Shown: in pieces, positions 39,494 to 48,096 of the stretch
How positions within the stretch are numbered: the stretch's first letter is position 1
How the letters are laid out: the number at the start of each line of letters is the position of its first letter
Assembly (NCBI RefSeq): GCF_029309835.1
Contig: NZ_JARJHL010000014.1
Span: forward strand, 186,001 to 250,000
Length of the DNA stretch: 64,000 bases
Source: Paracoccus sp. DMF-8
GTDB lineage: Bacteria; Pseudomonadota; Alphaproteobacteria; Rhodobacterales; Rhodobacteraceae
Direction of reading: 5' to 3'
Translations under genes and position numbers: made by a program
Notes under the pieces: generated by a model
What the model saw: only the letters and a program-made list of their open reading frames with translations
Database searches by the model: none
Told to the model about the DNA's origin: nothing

Positions 39494-39979
39494 ATGGAAA
39501 AACCCGTGGGCATCATCATGGGCAGCCAGTCCGACTGGTCGACCATGCGCGAGGCGGCGGCCATTCTGGACGAGCTGGGCATCGCTTACGAAAAGAAAAT
39601 CGTCAGCGCCCATCGCACCCCTGACCGGCTGTGGGATTACGGCAAGAGCGCCGTGGACCGCGGGCTGAAGGTGATCATCGCGGGTGCGGGCGGGGCGGCG
39701 CATCTGCCCGGCATGATGGCGTCCAAGACCCGCGTGCCGGTGATCGGCGTGCCGATCCAGACCCGCGCGCTGAACGGGGTCGATTCGCTCTATTCCATCC
39801 TGCAGATGCCCAAGGGCTTTCCGGTCGCGACCATGGCCATCGGCGCGGCGGGTGCTGCCAATGCCGGGCTGATGGCGGCGGCGATCCTGGCCATCACCGA
39901 CCCCGTGCTGGCCGTGCGCCTTGACGCCTGGCGCGACGCCCTGTCCGCATCCATCGCCGAGGAGCCGCAAGATGAATGA
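39494..39979 (+). CDS. purE: N5-carboxyaminoimidazole ribonucleotide mutase
   Basis: Purine synthesis: shifts the carboxylate of N5-CAIR to CAIR. 161 residues, the bacterial class I size. [13 protein letters not shown] near residue 6, [15 protein letters not shown] near 36 (catalytic His), [13 protein letters not shown] near 64, and [21 protein letters not shown] (split) near 88. ATG 39494 follows GGGGGAAAAG. Its stop overlaps the purK start, and the two enzymes act in sequence. Confidence 0.96.
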   Translation: MEKPVGIIMGSQSDWSTMREAAAILDELGIAYEKKIVSAHRTPDRLWDYGKSAVDRGLKVIIAGAGGAAHLPGMMASKTRVPVIGVPIQTRALNGVDSLYSILQMPKGFPVATMAIGAAGAANAGLMAAAILAITDPVLAVRLDAWRDALSASIAEEPQDE

Positions 39980-41033
39980 ACCCCAAAATCTCGCGCCCCT
40001 GAAAGCCGGTGCCGTGATCGGCATTCTGGGCGGTGGCCAGCTGGGCCGGATGCTGTCGGTCGCGGCCAGCCGGCTTGGCTATCGCAGCCATATCTATGAA
40101 CCAGGCGCGGCCCCCGCTGGCGATGTCGCCCATCGCGTCACCAACGCCCCTTATGAGGATCAGGCCGCGCTGCGCGCATTCGCCGAATCCGTCGATGTCG
40201 TGACCTATGAATTCGAAAACGTCCCGACCCATGCGCTTGACCTGATCGAAAGCCTGCGCCCGATCCGCCCGAACCGCCGCACTCTGGCGGTGTCGCAGGA
40301 CAGGTTGACGGAAAAGGATTTCCTGACCGGGATCGGCCTGACCACCGCGCCCTATCGCAATGTCGAAACCGAATCCGATCTGGCGGGCGCGATTGCCGGG
40401 ATCGGCGCCCCCGCGATCCTCAAGACCCGGCGTCTGGGCTATGACGGCAAGGGGCAGGTGCGCATCACCGATGCCGCCAGCGCCGAATGGACCGGCGCGC
40501 CTTCCGTGCTGGAGGGTTTCGTGGATTTTTCGGCCGAAATCAGCGTGATCGTGGCGCGGGGGGCGGATGGTCAGGTTGCGGCCTATGATCCGGGCCTGAA
40601 CGTCCACCAGCAGGGGATCCTGCGCACGACGACCGTGCCTTGCGGCCTGTCCGGGGCGCTGCTGACCGATGCGGTGCTGCTGGCCGCGAAAATCGTCAAT
40701 GCGCTGGATTACATCGGCGTCATGGGGGTCGAACTGTTCGTGACGCCCGCCGGGCTGGTCGTCAATGAAATCGCCCCGCGCGTGCATAATTCCGGCCATT
40801 GGACGCAGGCGGGTTGCGTGGTCGACCAGTTTGAACAGCATATCCGCGCGGTTGCGGGGCTGCCGCTTGGCGATGGTCAGCGTTATGCCGATGTCGAAAT
40901 GCAGAACCTGATCGGCGACGATATCGACCGCTTCCCCGAACTGCTGGCGCAGCCGCGCACCCAGATCCATCTGTATGGCAAGGGCGACGCCCGCCCCGGC
41001 CGCAAGATGGGCCACGTCAACCGGGTGCTTTAG
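39972..41033 (+). CDS. purK: 5-(carboxyamino)imidazole ribonucleotide synthase
   Basis: ATP-grasp enzyme that carboxylates AIR with bicarbonate to N5-CAIR, the substrate of PurE. 353 residues. N-terminal [20 protein letters not shown] near residue 17, ATP-grasp lid [12 protein letters not shown] near 150, metal site [27 protein letters not shown] (split) near 255, and NLIGDD near 315. ATG 39972 lies inside the end of purE. The stop overlaps the convergent CobC-like gene by 4 bases (TTAG). Confidence 0.95.
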   Translation: MNEPQNLAPLKAGAVIGILGGGQLGRMLSVAASRLGYRSHIYEPGAAPAGDVAHRVTNAPYEDQAALRAFAESVDVVTYEFENVPTHALDLIESLRPIRPNRRTLAVSQDRLTEKDFLTGIGLTTAPYRNVETESDLAGAIAGIGAPAILKTRRLGYDGKGQVRITDAASAEWTGAPSVLEGFVDFSAEISVIVARGADGQVAAYDPGLNVHQQGILRTTTVPCGLSGALLTDAVLLAAKIVNALDYIGVMGVELFVTPAGLVVNEIAPRVHNSGHWTQAGCVVDQFEQHIRAVAGLPLGDGQRYADVEMQNLIGDDIDRFPELLAQPRTQIHLYGKGDARPGRKMGHVNRVL

Positions 41034-41998
41034 GCCAGCGCCGATTTCAGCCGGTCGAATTCGGCGCTGCTTCCGGGCAGGCCAAGGCGCAGCCAGCGCG
41101 GGTTATAGGGAAAGACCCGTCCCCAGATCCCGCCCCGCGCCAGCCGGTCGCGCAGACCCGCCGCGTCGCGCGTGTCATACAACCGGAACAGATGGGTGCC
41201 GCCGACCAGTTCGCAGCCTTCGTCCAGCATGATCTGGTCCAGATGCAGCGCGGCCTCGGCCAGCCAGGTGTTGGCGTGGCGCGACCAGTCGTGATCTGCC
41301 ATGGCCAAGGCGCCAATTTCCAGCGCAGGCCCGCTGACCGCCGAGGGACCGGCGCGTTCGGCCAGCGCGCGGATGATCCCTTCATGCGCGACGGCAAAGC
41401 CAAGGCGCAGCCCGGCCAGCCCCCAGTATTTCCCGAATGACCGCAGCACCGTGACATTCGCGGGCGGGGCATCGGCCACCGACAGTTCCGGGCGGGGGTC
41501 GGCAAAGCTTTCATCGACGACCAGATGGCCGACATAGGTGGCCAGCTCCGCGATCTCGGACGGCCACAGGGTCCGGCCATCGGGGTTGTTGGGGTTCACG
41601 ACCACGGCCAGATCGGCGCCATGCAGGGCTTGCAGCGTCACCGGCTCGGTCACCTGCCAGCCCGCCGCGCGCAGGCTGGCGGCATGTTCGTTATAGGTCG
41701 GCGACAGCACGGCGGCGCGGCCCGGCTGATGGGGGCGCGGCAGGATCTGCGGCAACAACTGGATCGCGGCGGATGCCCCGGCCAGCGGCAGGACCATCTG
41801 CGGCGCACAGCCGAACCAGCCCGCCGCGACATGGCGCAGCCGGTCCACCGCGGCCTGCGTCGGCAGCGCCTGCAGCGCATCCGGCGAGAATCCGGGGACG
41901 GGCCAGGGCGCGCGGTTGATGCCCGTCGACAGGTCGATCCAGTCCGCGCCGCCAAAGCGGGCTTTCGCCCGGTCGATATCCCCGCCGTGATCGCGCAT
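41030..41998 (-). CDS. cobC: Threonine-phosphate decarboxylase-like PLP enzyme (CobC family)
   Basis: 322 residues, fold-type I aminotransferase. In cobalamin synthesis the family makes (R)-1-aminopropan-2-ol phosphate for the nucleotide-loop linker. Visible: WIDLSTGINRAPWPVP near residue 20, GASAAIQLLPQIL near 74, NPNNPDGR near 134, PLP Lys in RSFGKYWGLAGLRLGFAVA near 186, and C-terminal RWLRLGLPG. Histidinol-phosphate aminotransferase is an alternative, but the STGINR start favours CobC. It is 12 kb from cobST. The stop overlaps the purK stop. Confidence 0.85.
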   Translation of the reverse strand: MRDHGGDIDRAKARFGGADWIDLSTGINRAPWPVPGFSPDALQALPTQAAVDRLRHVAAGWFGCAPQMVLPLAGASAAIQLLPQILPRPHQPGRAAVLSPTYNEHAASLRAAGWQVTEPVTLQALHGADLAVVVNPNNPDGRTLWPSEIAELATYVGHLVVDESFADPRPELSVADAPPANVTVLRSFGKYWGLAGLRLGFAVAHEGIIRALAERAGPSAVSGPALEIGALAMADHDWSRHANTWLAEAALHLDQIMLDEGCELVGGTHLFRLYDTRDAAGLRDRLARGGIWGRVFPYNPRWLRLGLPGSSAEFDRLKSALA

Positions 41999-42238
41999 TG
42001 TCCCCTCCGGTTTTCGCCTTTAGAAGCGTCGGACCGCCCTACGTCAAGAACGGCGCGCAAAACCAGGCTGCAACACAAGAAAGTTGTGGATGAAAAAGAA
42101 TAAGCGGATGCCGTCACGGAAAATTCGCTTTACACCTCAGGGTATTGGGAACACGATATCTTGTGTGACAAAAAGGCGGAAACCGCCGGTGGTAGTTCAG
42201 GCGACCACATATTGAGGCAAGGCATTGAGGCAAGAACA

Positions 42239-42256
42239 GGCCGGGGTTAACCGGCC
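42239..42256 (+). other. Inverted repeat just before the ybjN ribosome site
   Basis: GGCCGG (42239-42244) / CCGGCC (42251-42256), loop GGTTAA, followed 4 bases later by AAGGAGGGG. A direct repeat ATTGAGGCAAG (42211-42221 and 42224-42234) lies immediately upstream. The rest of the 276-base gap 41999-42274 is A+T-richer non-coding DNA without a clear promoter. Confidence 0.45.
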
Positions 42257-42274
42257 AAGCCAAGGAGGGGCGAG

Positions 42275-42778
42275 ATGGCACCGCTCGAGCAGTATATCCA
42301 CAGCGACGAGATCCATCCGATCGACGTCGCCGAAAACGTGGCGACGCATCACGCATGGGAATTCGACCGTCTGACCGACGACCAGATTTCCATGACGATA
42401 GAGGGCCAATGGCGCGCCTATTCGATCACGCTGGCCTGGGCCCCGCGCGAAGAGGTGCTGCGGCTGATCTGCACCTTCGACATGGACCCGCCGTCCGCGC
42501 GGCTGCCGGTTCTGTATGAAACCCTGAACCTCGTGAACGACGAGGTCTGGAACGGCGGTTTCACCTATTGGACCGAACAGCGGCTGATGGTCTGGCGCTA
42601 CGGGCTGATCCTCGGGGGCGAGGCGATGGCCGTGCCCGAACAGATCGACCAGATGATCCGCAGCGCGGTTGATTGCAGCGAAAGGTTCTATCCTTCGTTC
42701 CAGATGGTGTGCTGGGGCGACGCGGTGCCTGCGCGGGCGCTGGACATCGCGCTTGGCCAGGCCTACGGACGGGCCTGA
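42275..42778 (+). CDS. YbjN domain-containing protein
   Basis: 167 residues of the YbjN/type III secretion chaperone-like fold. Segments such as WEFDRLTDDQISMTIEGQW, RLICTFDMDPP and LNLVNDEVWNGGF are typical; the function is unknown. AAGGAGGGG precedes the ATG. proC follows after 19 bases in the same direction, a common pairing in Rhodobacterales. Confidence 0.88.
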   Translation: MAPLEQYIHSDEIHPIDVAENVATHHAWEFDRLTDDQISMTIEGQWRAYSITLAWAPREEVLRLICTFDMDPPSARLPVLYETLNLVNDEVWNGGFTYWTEQRLMVWRYGLILGGEAMAVPEQIDQMIRSAVDCSERFYPSFQMVCWGDAVPARALDIALGQAYGRA

Positions 42779-42797
42779 GCCATTTAAGGGGGATGCG

Positions 42798-43613
42798 ATG
42801 GGGCAGGAACTGGCGGCGCTGAACGAACGTGGCCTTGTGCTGGTCGGCTGTGGTGCGATGGGCTGGGCCTTGTTGCAGGGCTGGCTGAAGGGCGGTTTGG
42901 CGCCCGCGTCGGTCGGCGTCATCGACCCCAATCCCCGCGCCGAACTGGCGGCAGCGGGCGTTCGTGTGAATGGCGATCTGCCGACCGATCCGGCGGTTCT
43001 GGTCATCGCGGTCAAGCCGCAGATGATGGCCGATGTGCTGCCGACCCTGCAGGCCCATGACCGGGGCGATACGCTGGTCCTGACCGTTGCCGCAGGCGTC
43101 ACCATCGCCGCCTATGAAGCCGCTTTCCCGAATGCCCCGGTGGTCCGCGCGATGCCGAACACCCCCGCCGCCATCGGTCAGGGGATTTCCGCGATCATCG
43201 GCAATGCCAAGGCGGGGCCCGCGCAGGTCGATCTGGCGGCAATGCTGATGGGCGCGGTCGGTCCGGTCGTGCGCCTGACCTCCGAGGATCAGATGGATGC
43301 CGTGACCGCGCTGTCCGGTTCCGGTCCCGGCTATGTCTTTTACATGATCGAGGCGATGGCCGCCGCGGGCGAGGCGCAGGGCCTGCCGCGCGACATGGCG
43401 CTGGATCTGGCACGCGCGACCGTCGCGGGCGCGGGCGCGCTGGCGATGGCGCGCGACGATCACCCCTCGGTTCTGCGCCGTCAGGTGACATCGCCCGCAG
43501 GCACGACCGAGGCCGGGCTGAAACAGTTGATGGACGATCAGTCGGGCCTTGGCCCGCTGATGAACCGCACCGTCGCCGCCGCCGCCGCGCGCGGCAGAGA
43601 GTTGGGCAAATGA
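42798..43613 (+). CDS. proC: Pyrroline-5-carboxylate reductase
   Basis: Last step of proline synthesis, NAD(P)H-dependent. 271 residues. N-terminal Rossmann LVLVGCGAMGWALLQGWL near residue 13, AVKPQMMADVLPTL near 73, VRAMPNTPAAIGQGISAI near 117, and the family signature MDAVTALSGSGPGYVFYMIEAM (split) near 165. The catalytic C-terminal part includes VTSPAGTTEAGL. The ATG at 42798 fits AAGGGGG at 42786-42792. Its stop overlaps csaA (ATGA). Confidence 0.96.
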   Translation: MGQELAALNERGLVLVGCGAMGWALLQGWLKGGLAPASVGVIDPNPRAELAAAGVRVNGDLPTDPAVLVIAVKPQMMADVLPTLQAHDRGDTLVLTVAAGVTIAAYEAAFPNAPVVRAMPNTPAAIGQGISAIIGNAKAGPAQVDLAAMLMGAVGPVVRLTSEDQMDAVTALSGSGPGYVFYMIEAMAAAGEAQGLPRDMALDLARATVAGAGALAMARDDHPSVLRRQVTSPAGTTEAGLKQLMDDQSGLGPLMNRTVAAAAARGRELGK

Positions 43614-43957
43614 GCGTCAGCGAACAGATCACCTATGACGATTTCGCCCGCGTCGATATCCGCACCGGCCGCATCACCCGCGTCGAGCCGTTCCCCGAGG
43701 CGCGCAAACCGGCGTTTCGCCTGTGGATCGACTTTGGCCCCGAACTGGGCGAACGCAAATCCTCGGCCCAGATCACCCATCACTATGACTCGGAATCGCT
43801 GATCGGCCAGCAGGTCGTCGCGGTGGTGAATTTCCCCCCGCGCCAGATCGGCCCCGTCCGGTCCGAGGTGCTGGTGCTGGGCGTTCCCGATGAACAGGGC
43901 GAGGTCGTGCTGCTGTCGCCCGACCGCACCGTCCCCCTTGGCGGAAGGATGTTTTGA
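43610..43957 (+). CDS. csaA: tRNA-binding/CsaA-like protein
   Basis: 115 residues, an OB-fold EMAP/TRBP domain alone, as in CsaA. Visible: VDIRTGRITRVEPFPEARKPAFR (split), GERKSSAQITHHY, VVAVVNFPPRQIG and LLSPDRTVPLGGRMF. Family members bind tRNA and have chaperone-like activity. The ATG overlaps the proC stop, and its TGA overlaps the next ATG as TGATG. Confidence 0.92.
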   Translation: MSVSEQITYDDFARVDIRTGRITRVEPFPEARKPAFRLWIDFGPELGERKSSAQITHHYDSESLIGQQVVAVVNFPPRQIGPVRSEVLVLGVPDEQGEVVLLSPDRTVPLGGRMF

Positions 43958-44910
43958 TGAAACTGCTGGTCACACGACGGATGACGCCACGCGCCGAACG
44001 CGCCATCTCCAGCCGGTTCGAGGCGGAGTTTCGCGATGAAACCGCCGGCCTGACCCCGGATCAGGCGGCGGCGGCGCTGCGCGAATATGACTATATCATG
44101 CCGACGCTTGGCGACCGTTTCACGGCCGAGGCCTTTCAGGGCGCGCCGCTGCGCTGCCGGATGCTGGGCAATTTCGGGGCGGGCTACAATCACATCGACG
44201 TTGCGGCGGCCCGGGCGGCGGGCGTCACCGTGTCGAACACGCCGGATGTGGTGACCGACCCGACCGCAGACATTGCGCTGACGCTGATCCTGATGACCGC
44301 GCGCCGCGCCAGCCTGGGCGAACGCATCCTGCGCGCGGGCGAATGGCGGGGCTGGCAGCCGACGCAGCTGTTGGGCAGCCATGTCAGCGGCAAGACCGTC
44401 GGCATCATCGGCATGGGCCGCATCGGCAAGGCCATCGCGCGGCGCTGTCATTTCGGTTTCGACATGCGGGTGGTGTTCTTCAACCGCTCGCCGGTTTCCG
44501 CGCTGGATTTCCCGGCGGAACAGATCGACACGCTGCATGACATGCTGGGGCAAAGCGATTTCGTCGTGGTCGCCGTGCCGGGCGGTGCCGGAACCCGCCA
44601 CCTGATCGGGGCCGAGGAGCTGAACCGGCTTGGCGCGCAGGGTTTCATCATCAATATCGCGCGGGGCGATGTCATCGACGAAGCCGCGCTGATCGACGCC
44701 CTGCGCGACAACCGCATCGCGGGCGCGGGGCTGGATGTCTATGAACGCGAGCCGCTGGTCCCTGACGAACTGACCGCGCTGGACAATGTGACGCTGCTGC
44801 CCCATCTGGGCACCGCCACGGAAGAGGCGCGGACCGCCATGGCCATGCGCGCGCTGGACAACCTGATCGCCGTTTCCGAAGGCCGCGCGGCGCCTGACGA
44901 AATCGCCTGA
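43957..44910 (+). CDS. D-2-hydroxyacid dehydrogenase (glyoxylate/hydroxypyruvate reductase type)
   Basis: 317 residues. NAD(P)-binding motif VGIIGMGRIGKAIARRC near residue 147. Catalytic triad residues are visible as Arg in NIARGDVIDE near 235, Glu in VYEREP near 264, and His in LLPHLGTATEEAR near 284. GAGYNHIDVAAARAAGVTVSNTPD (split) near 75 is the family's substrate-side loop. A role in glycerate/glyoxylate metabolism is likely, but the substrate is not proven. The start is ATG 43957, coupled to csaA. Confidence 0.9.
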   Translation: MKLLVTRRMTPRAERAISSRFEAEFRDETAGLTPDQAAAALREYDYIMPTLGDRFTAEAFQGAPLRCRMLGNFGAGYNHIDVAAARAAGVTVSNTPDVVTDPTADIALTLILMTARRASLGERILRAGEWRGWQPTQLLGSHVSGKTVGIIGMGRIGKAIARRCHFGFDMRVVFFNRSPVSALDFPAEQIDTLHDMLGQSDFVVVAVPGGAGTRHLIGAEELNRLGAQGFIINIARGDVIDEAALIDALRDNRIAGAGLDVYEREPLVPDELTALDNVTLLPHLGTATEEARTAMAMRALDNLIAVSEGRAAPDEIA

Positions 44911-44935
44911 GCCCCGCAAGATCACGAAATGACAA

Positions 44936-44960
44936 AGGGATGCGTCTTTGGCGCATCCCT
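44936..44960. terminator. Hairpin between convergent dehydrogenase and PhnM-like genes
   Basis: Perfect 9-bp stem AGGGATGCG (44936-44944) / CGCATCCCT (44952-44960), loop TCTTTGG, 25 bases after the dehydrogenase stop. No T-run follows. The rest of the 154-base gap 44911-45064 shows nothing else. Confidence 0.5.
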
Positions 44961-45064
44961 GACGACCGATTGTTCACAACTGCTGTTTGAACCGTCGACG
45001 CGCTCCTGACGGGTCAACCCGCAGGGCCGGGCGTGGGTTGCCATCTCACGCGCAGTTGCGCGGA

Positions 45065-46207
45065 TCATTCGGCGGCAACGGCCATCGTCGGCAGGTCGTC
45101 GCCCGCCTTGCGGAAACGATTGGCCGCCTCGCCGGTCAGATGGGTCAGGCGGCCGGCACAGATCGTCGCCTCGATCTGCAATGTGTCGCGGCGGATGACG
45201 ACCAGATCGGCGCGGCGGCCATAATCCAGCGTGCCGCGATCGGCCAGCCCCGCGATATCGGCGGGGCGCGACGACACGATGCGCCACAGTTTCGGCAGGT
45301 CGCGCAACCCCGGCCCGGCCAGCGACATCAGGCGCGGCACGATTGCGCGTTGCAGCCCGCGCGACACCATCGCATCGCAGATCCCGGCGCGCAGCACATC
45401 CTCGGCCAGAGGCGAGGCATTGAGGGGCAACAGCACCGGCCCGCCCATGGCGCGGGCGGCGGCGGCGGCGGAATAGACCTCGGGGCAGGCGGCGATGCTG
45501 GCGCCCAGCATCGAATAGGTTTCGCGCACATCGCCGCCGCTGTCGTCAAGGCTGGCATAGATCGCGCCGACCTCGTCCAGCGTTTCGGCGATGCGGCACA
45601 GGTGGCGCGGGACTTCGCGCTGGCGTTCGCGTTCCTGCCGGATCGAGGCGGCCAGCGCATCCGCGCCCAGACCGAACAGCCGCGCCTGCCGGACAAAGCC
45701 GTCCGGGTCGCGGTTCAGCAGTTCGAACAGGCGCTCATTGCGGTTTTCCAGATAGACGATGCCGGGCTGAAAGCGGCGGATCGTGTCCAGCAATTCGGCC
45801 TGATTGTCGATGCGCGACACCTCGATCCGCATGGCGGGGCGCAGGTCGGTCGCGCCATTGTTGCGCGCCAGCGCCGACAGCAGCAGGCAGGCGATGGCTG
45901 GATCGCCAAAGCCGCGCGCCCATGACCAGGGCGCGACCATCCAGGCGGTGGTGACGCCCGAGGCCGCCGCGCGCGATTGCGCCAGCTTGATGCGGACCGA
46001 AGGCGAAATCCCTTCGGGGCCGGGGGCAAAGGGGATTTCGGCCATCAGGTCGATGATGCCGGGCAGGATCAGATAGCCCGACAGGTCGATGGCGGGCAGC
46101 GGCCCCTTGCTGATGCGCCCCCGCACGATCGCAACCGAGCGCTGGCGCAATTCGTTGTCGCGCAGGATCGTGGCTCCGGTCAGCCGCAGGGGGGGAAGCT
46201 GCCGCAT
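45065..46207 (-). CDS. PhnM-like amidohydrolase-fold protein lacking canonical metal ligands
   Basis: 380 residues resembling PhnM, which hydrolyses ribose-1-methylphosphonate-5-triphosphate. The composite domain is there: N-terminal beta domain (LRLTGATILRDNELRQRSVAI, in part), GYLILPGIIDLMAEIPFAPG near residue 53, and C-terminal SSRPADIAGLADRGTLDYGRRADLVVI (split). PhnM's metal motif IDLHxD is here IDLMAE, its SHDD is SLDD (YASLDDSGGD), and its GGSHSG loop is missing. It is therefore probably inactive as a metallohydrolase or has a changed function. ATG 46207 has GGAAAGAG upstream. Divergent from corA. Confidence 0.7.
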   Translation of the reverse strand: MRQLPPLRLTGATILRDNELRQRSVAIVRGRISKGPLPAIDLSGYLILPGIIDLMAEIPFAPGPEGISPSVRIKLAQSRAAASGVTTAWMVAPWSWARGFGDPAIACLLLSALARNNGATDLRPAMRIEVSRIDNQAELLDTIRRFQPGIVYLENRNERLFELLNRDPDGFVRQARLFGLGADALAASIRQERERQREVPRHLCRIAETLDEVGAIYASLDDSGGDVRETYSMLGASIAACPEVYSAAAAARAMGGPVLLPLNASPLAEDVLRAGICDAMVSRGLQRAIVPRLMSLAGPGLRDLPKLWRIVSSRPADIAGLADRGTLDYGRRADLVVIRRDTLQIEATICAGRLTHLTGEAANRFRKAGDDLPTMAVAAE

Positions 46208-46366
46208 CGGGCCGACTCTTTCCTTGGTTCTTTCAGGGATATTGGCCGCAATCTGTGAAACAAGCGTGACATTACGGGCAAAAGACGCGCCACACCCACC
46301 ACCCGCTTGACGGGAAAGGGGCGGCATGGGCAGGCTGCGGCTGACCACCGGCGCAGGAGCCTTGCG

Positions 46367-47323
46367 ATGCTGACCGCCTATCTGGCCTCGGACCATGGGC
46401 TGAGCCTTTTGCCCGAAGGCGCGAGGTTGCGGACCGCCGCCTGGATCGACGCCTTGCAGCCTTCGCCCGATGACATCGCCGCGCTGGCCCGGTTGGGGGT
46501 GGATGTGCCGACCCTTGCCGATATGGAGGAGATCGAGGTTTCCAACCGCCTTTATACCGAAAACGGCATGGCCTATATGACCGGCGTCCTGCCGGTGCCG
46601 GATGGTGCGGGGCGCGTGAACACCAGCCCCGTCGCCTTTATTCTGGACGAAAACCGGCTGGTCACCGTGCGCCACCATTCCCCCCGCCCGTTCGAGACCT
46701 TTCCCGCCCGCGCCGACCGCAGCAGTTGCGGCGCCTCGGACCCCGAACGGATCTTTCTGGGTCTGGTCGAGGAAATCGTCGGGCGACTGGCCGACATGCT
46801 GGAAACCGTGGGCGCGATTCTGGATCAGGCCTCGGCCGAGGTGCTGGGACCGGATGAAAGCACCGCCGCCAAGCTGCGCGCCCTGCTGGTCCGCATCGGA
46901 CAGGCCGCGGAAAAGAACAGCCGTGTCCGCCTGTGCCTGATGACGCTGGAACGGATGCTGGCCTATCACCAGTCGCTGACCCCGAAACATTCGAATGCCG
47001 CCCGCCTGCGCGGCACGGTCGAGGCGATCCACCGCGATATCCATGCGCTGGAGGTGCATTCGGATTTCCTGTCTTCGCGCGTCAGCCTGTCGGTCGATGC
47101 GACGCTTGGCATGATCAACCTGCAGCAGAACACCACGTCCAAGGCGCTGTCGGTCGTCGCCGCGCTGTTCCTGCCGCCGACGCTGATCGCCAGCACCTAT
47201 GGGATGAATTTCCAGTCGATGCCGGAACTGACCTCGGCATGGGGCTATCCGGCGGTGCTGGCCTGCATGGTGCTGTCGTCGGTCGTGACCTATCTGCTGT
47301 TCAGATGGCGGAACTGGCTGTAA
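46367..47323 (+). CDS. corA: Magnesium/cobalt transporter CorA-family protein
   Basis: 318 residues. The large N-terminal cytoplasmic domain (1-255) includes long helices (RLADMLETVGAILDQASAEVLG in part, LRGTVEAIHRDIHALE) forming the funnel. Two C-terminal transmembrane segments are joined by the YGMNF selectivity motif (STYGMNFQSMPEL) near residue 282. The last segment ends in RWRNWL. Zinc exporters (ZntB) share the fold and motif, so the ion is not certain. The ATG at 46367 follows CAGGAG. The last 23 bases overlap the convergent DUF1045 gene. Confidence 0.9.
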   Translation: MLTAYLASDHGLSLLPEGARLRTAAWIDALQPSPDDIAALARLGVDVPTLADMEEIEVSNRLYTENGMAYMTGVLPVPDGAGRVNTSPVAFILDENRLVTVRHHSPRPFETFPARADRSSCGASDPERIFLGLVEEIVGRLADMLETVGAILDQASAEVLGPDESTAAKLRALLVRIGQAAEKNSRVRLCLMTLERMLAYHQSLTPKHSNAARLRGTVEAIHRDIHALEVHSDFLSSRVSLSVDATLGMINLQQNTTSKALSVVAALFLPPTLIASTYGMNFQSMPELTSAWGYPAVLACMVLSSVVTYLLFRWRNWL

Positions 47324-47990
47324 GCGGGAATTCCGCGATCCGGTGAAAGAAGCCGTCCTGATCTTCGCCCGCCAGCGCCATTGCCGCGACGGGCATCGGC
47401 CGGGCCAGCAATCCGGGCAACTGCGGGGCCAGCGCCGCGCTGATACGCGTCAGATCGGCGGCGGGCAGGGCGCCGGTCAGCGTCAGGTGGTAGTGAAACA
47501 GGTCCAGCACAAAGGGATAGCCCCAATCCCCCAGATGCGCGCGCGCCTGTGGCGGCAGGGCCTCGGGGCGGCGGCGGGCGATGTCGCGGGCGGTCAGCGG
47601 CGCGCGAAAACGGTCCAGCCCGCGCACCAGCGCCGATTCCAGCGCGGCCAGTGCCGTTGGCGGCGTCGCGGCGGGGCGCAGCGCCAGAAAGCCCCAGTCC
47701 TGCGACAGGTGCAGCGCCATATCGAAGGGCGCATGTCGGCCTGCCAGCACCTGCAATGCGTCGGCCAGATCATCGGGGCCGACCCCTTCGGCCAGGTGAA
47801 AGGGCGCTTTCATCGTCGCGTGAAAACCATAGCGGCGGGGCGTTGCGGTCAGGGTCGCCGGATCCAGCCCGGCGATGTCGGGATGGGGCAGGGCGCGCCC
47901 GCGCCGGGCATCCCAACCCAGCCATTCGGCCCCCCATCGTCCAAGCGCGCCATCGGGCAGATGATAGATCGCATAGCGGAAAAAATGCAT
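47301..47990 (-). CDS. DUF1045 protein, 2H-phosphoesterase-like
   Basis: 229 residues. Two HxT motifs of the 2H phosphoesterase superfamily are visible: RYGFHATMKAPFHL near residue 51 and FHYHLTLTG near 170. N-terminal FRYAIYHLPDG is the DUF1045 start. This family is usually encoded within or beside phosphonate (phn) operons, where a role in ribose-phosphonate nucleotide chemistry is suspected. Here the only phn-like neighbour is the PhnM-like gene 1.1 kb away. The ATG at 47990 is chosen because the upstream extension is not family-like. Confidence 0.82.
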   Translation of the reverse strand: MHFFRYAIYHLPDGALGRWGAEWLGWDARRGRALPHPDIAGLDPATLTATPRRYGFHATMKAPFHLAEGVGPDDLADALQVLAGRHAPFDMALHLSQDWGFLALRPAATPPTALAALESALVRGLDRFRAPLTARDIARRRPEALPPQARAHLGDWGYPFVLDLFHYHLTLTGALPAADLTRISAALAPQLPGLLARPMPVAAMALAGEDQDGFFHRIAEFPLTASSAI

Positions 47991-48096
47991 TCTGACCTCT
48001 GACTGGGGCGGAATCTGGCCGGTCCCGGCGTTTACGCACTTGTGAGCATGGGGCGACAATCCTATGTCTCGCGCCATCGCCGAACACCAGAGGGAC

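Noticed and set aside
46208..47059. N-terminal extension of the PhnM-like frame across corA
   Set aside because: It would run antisense through most of corA. The natural start with ribosome site is at 46207.
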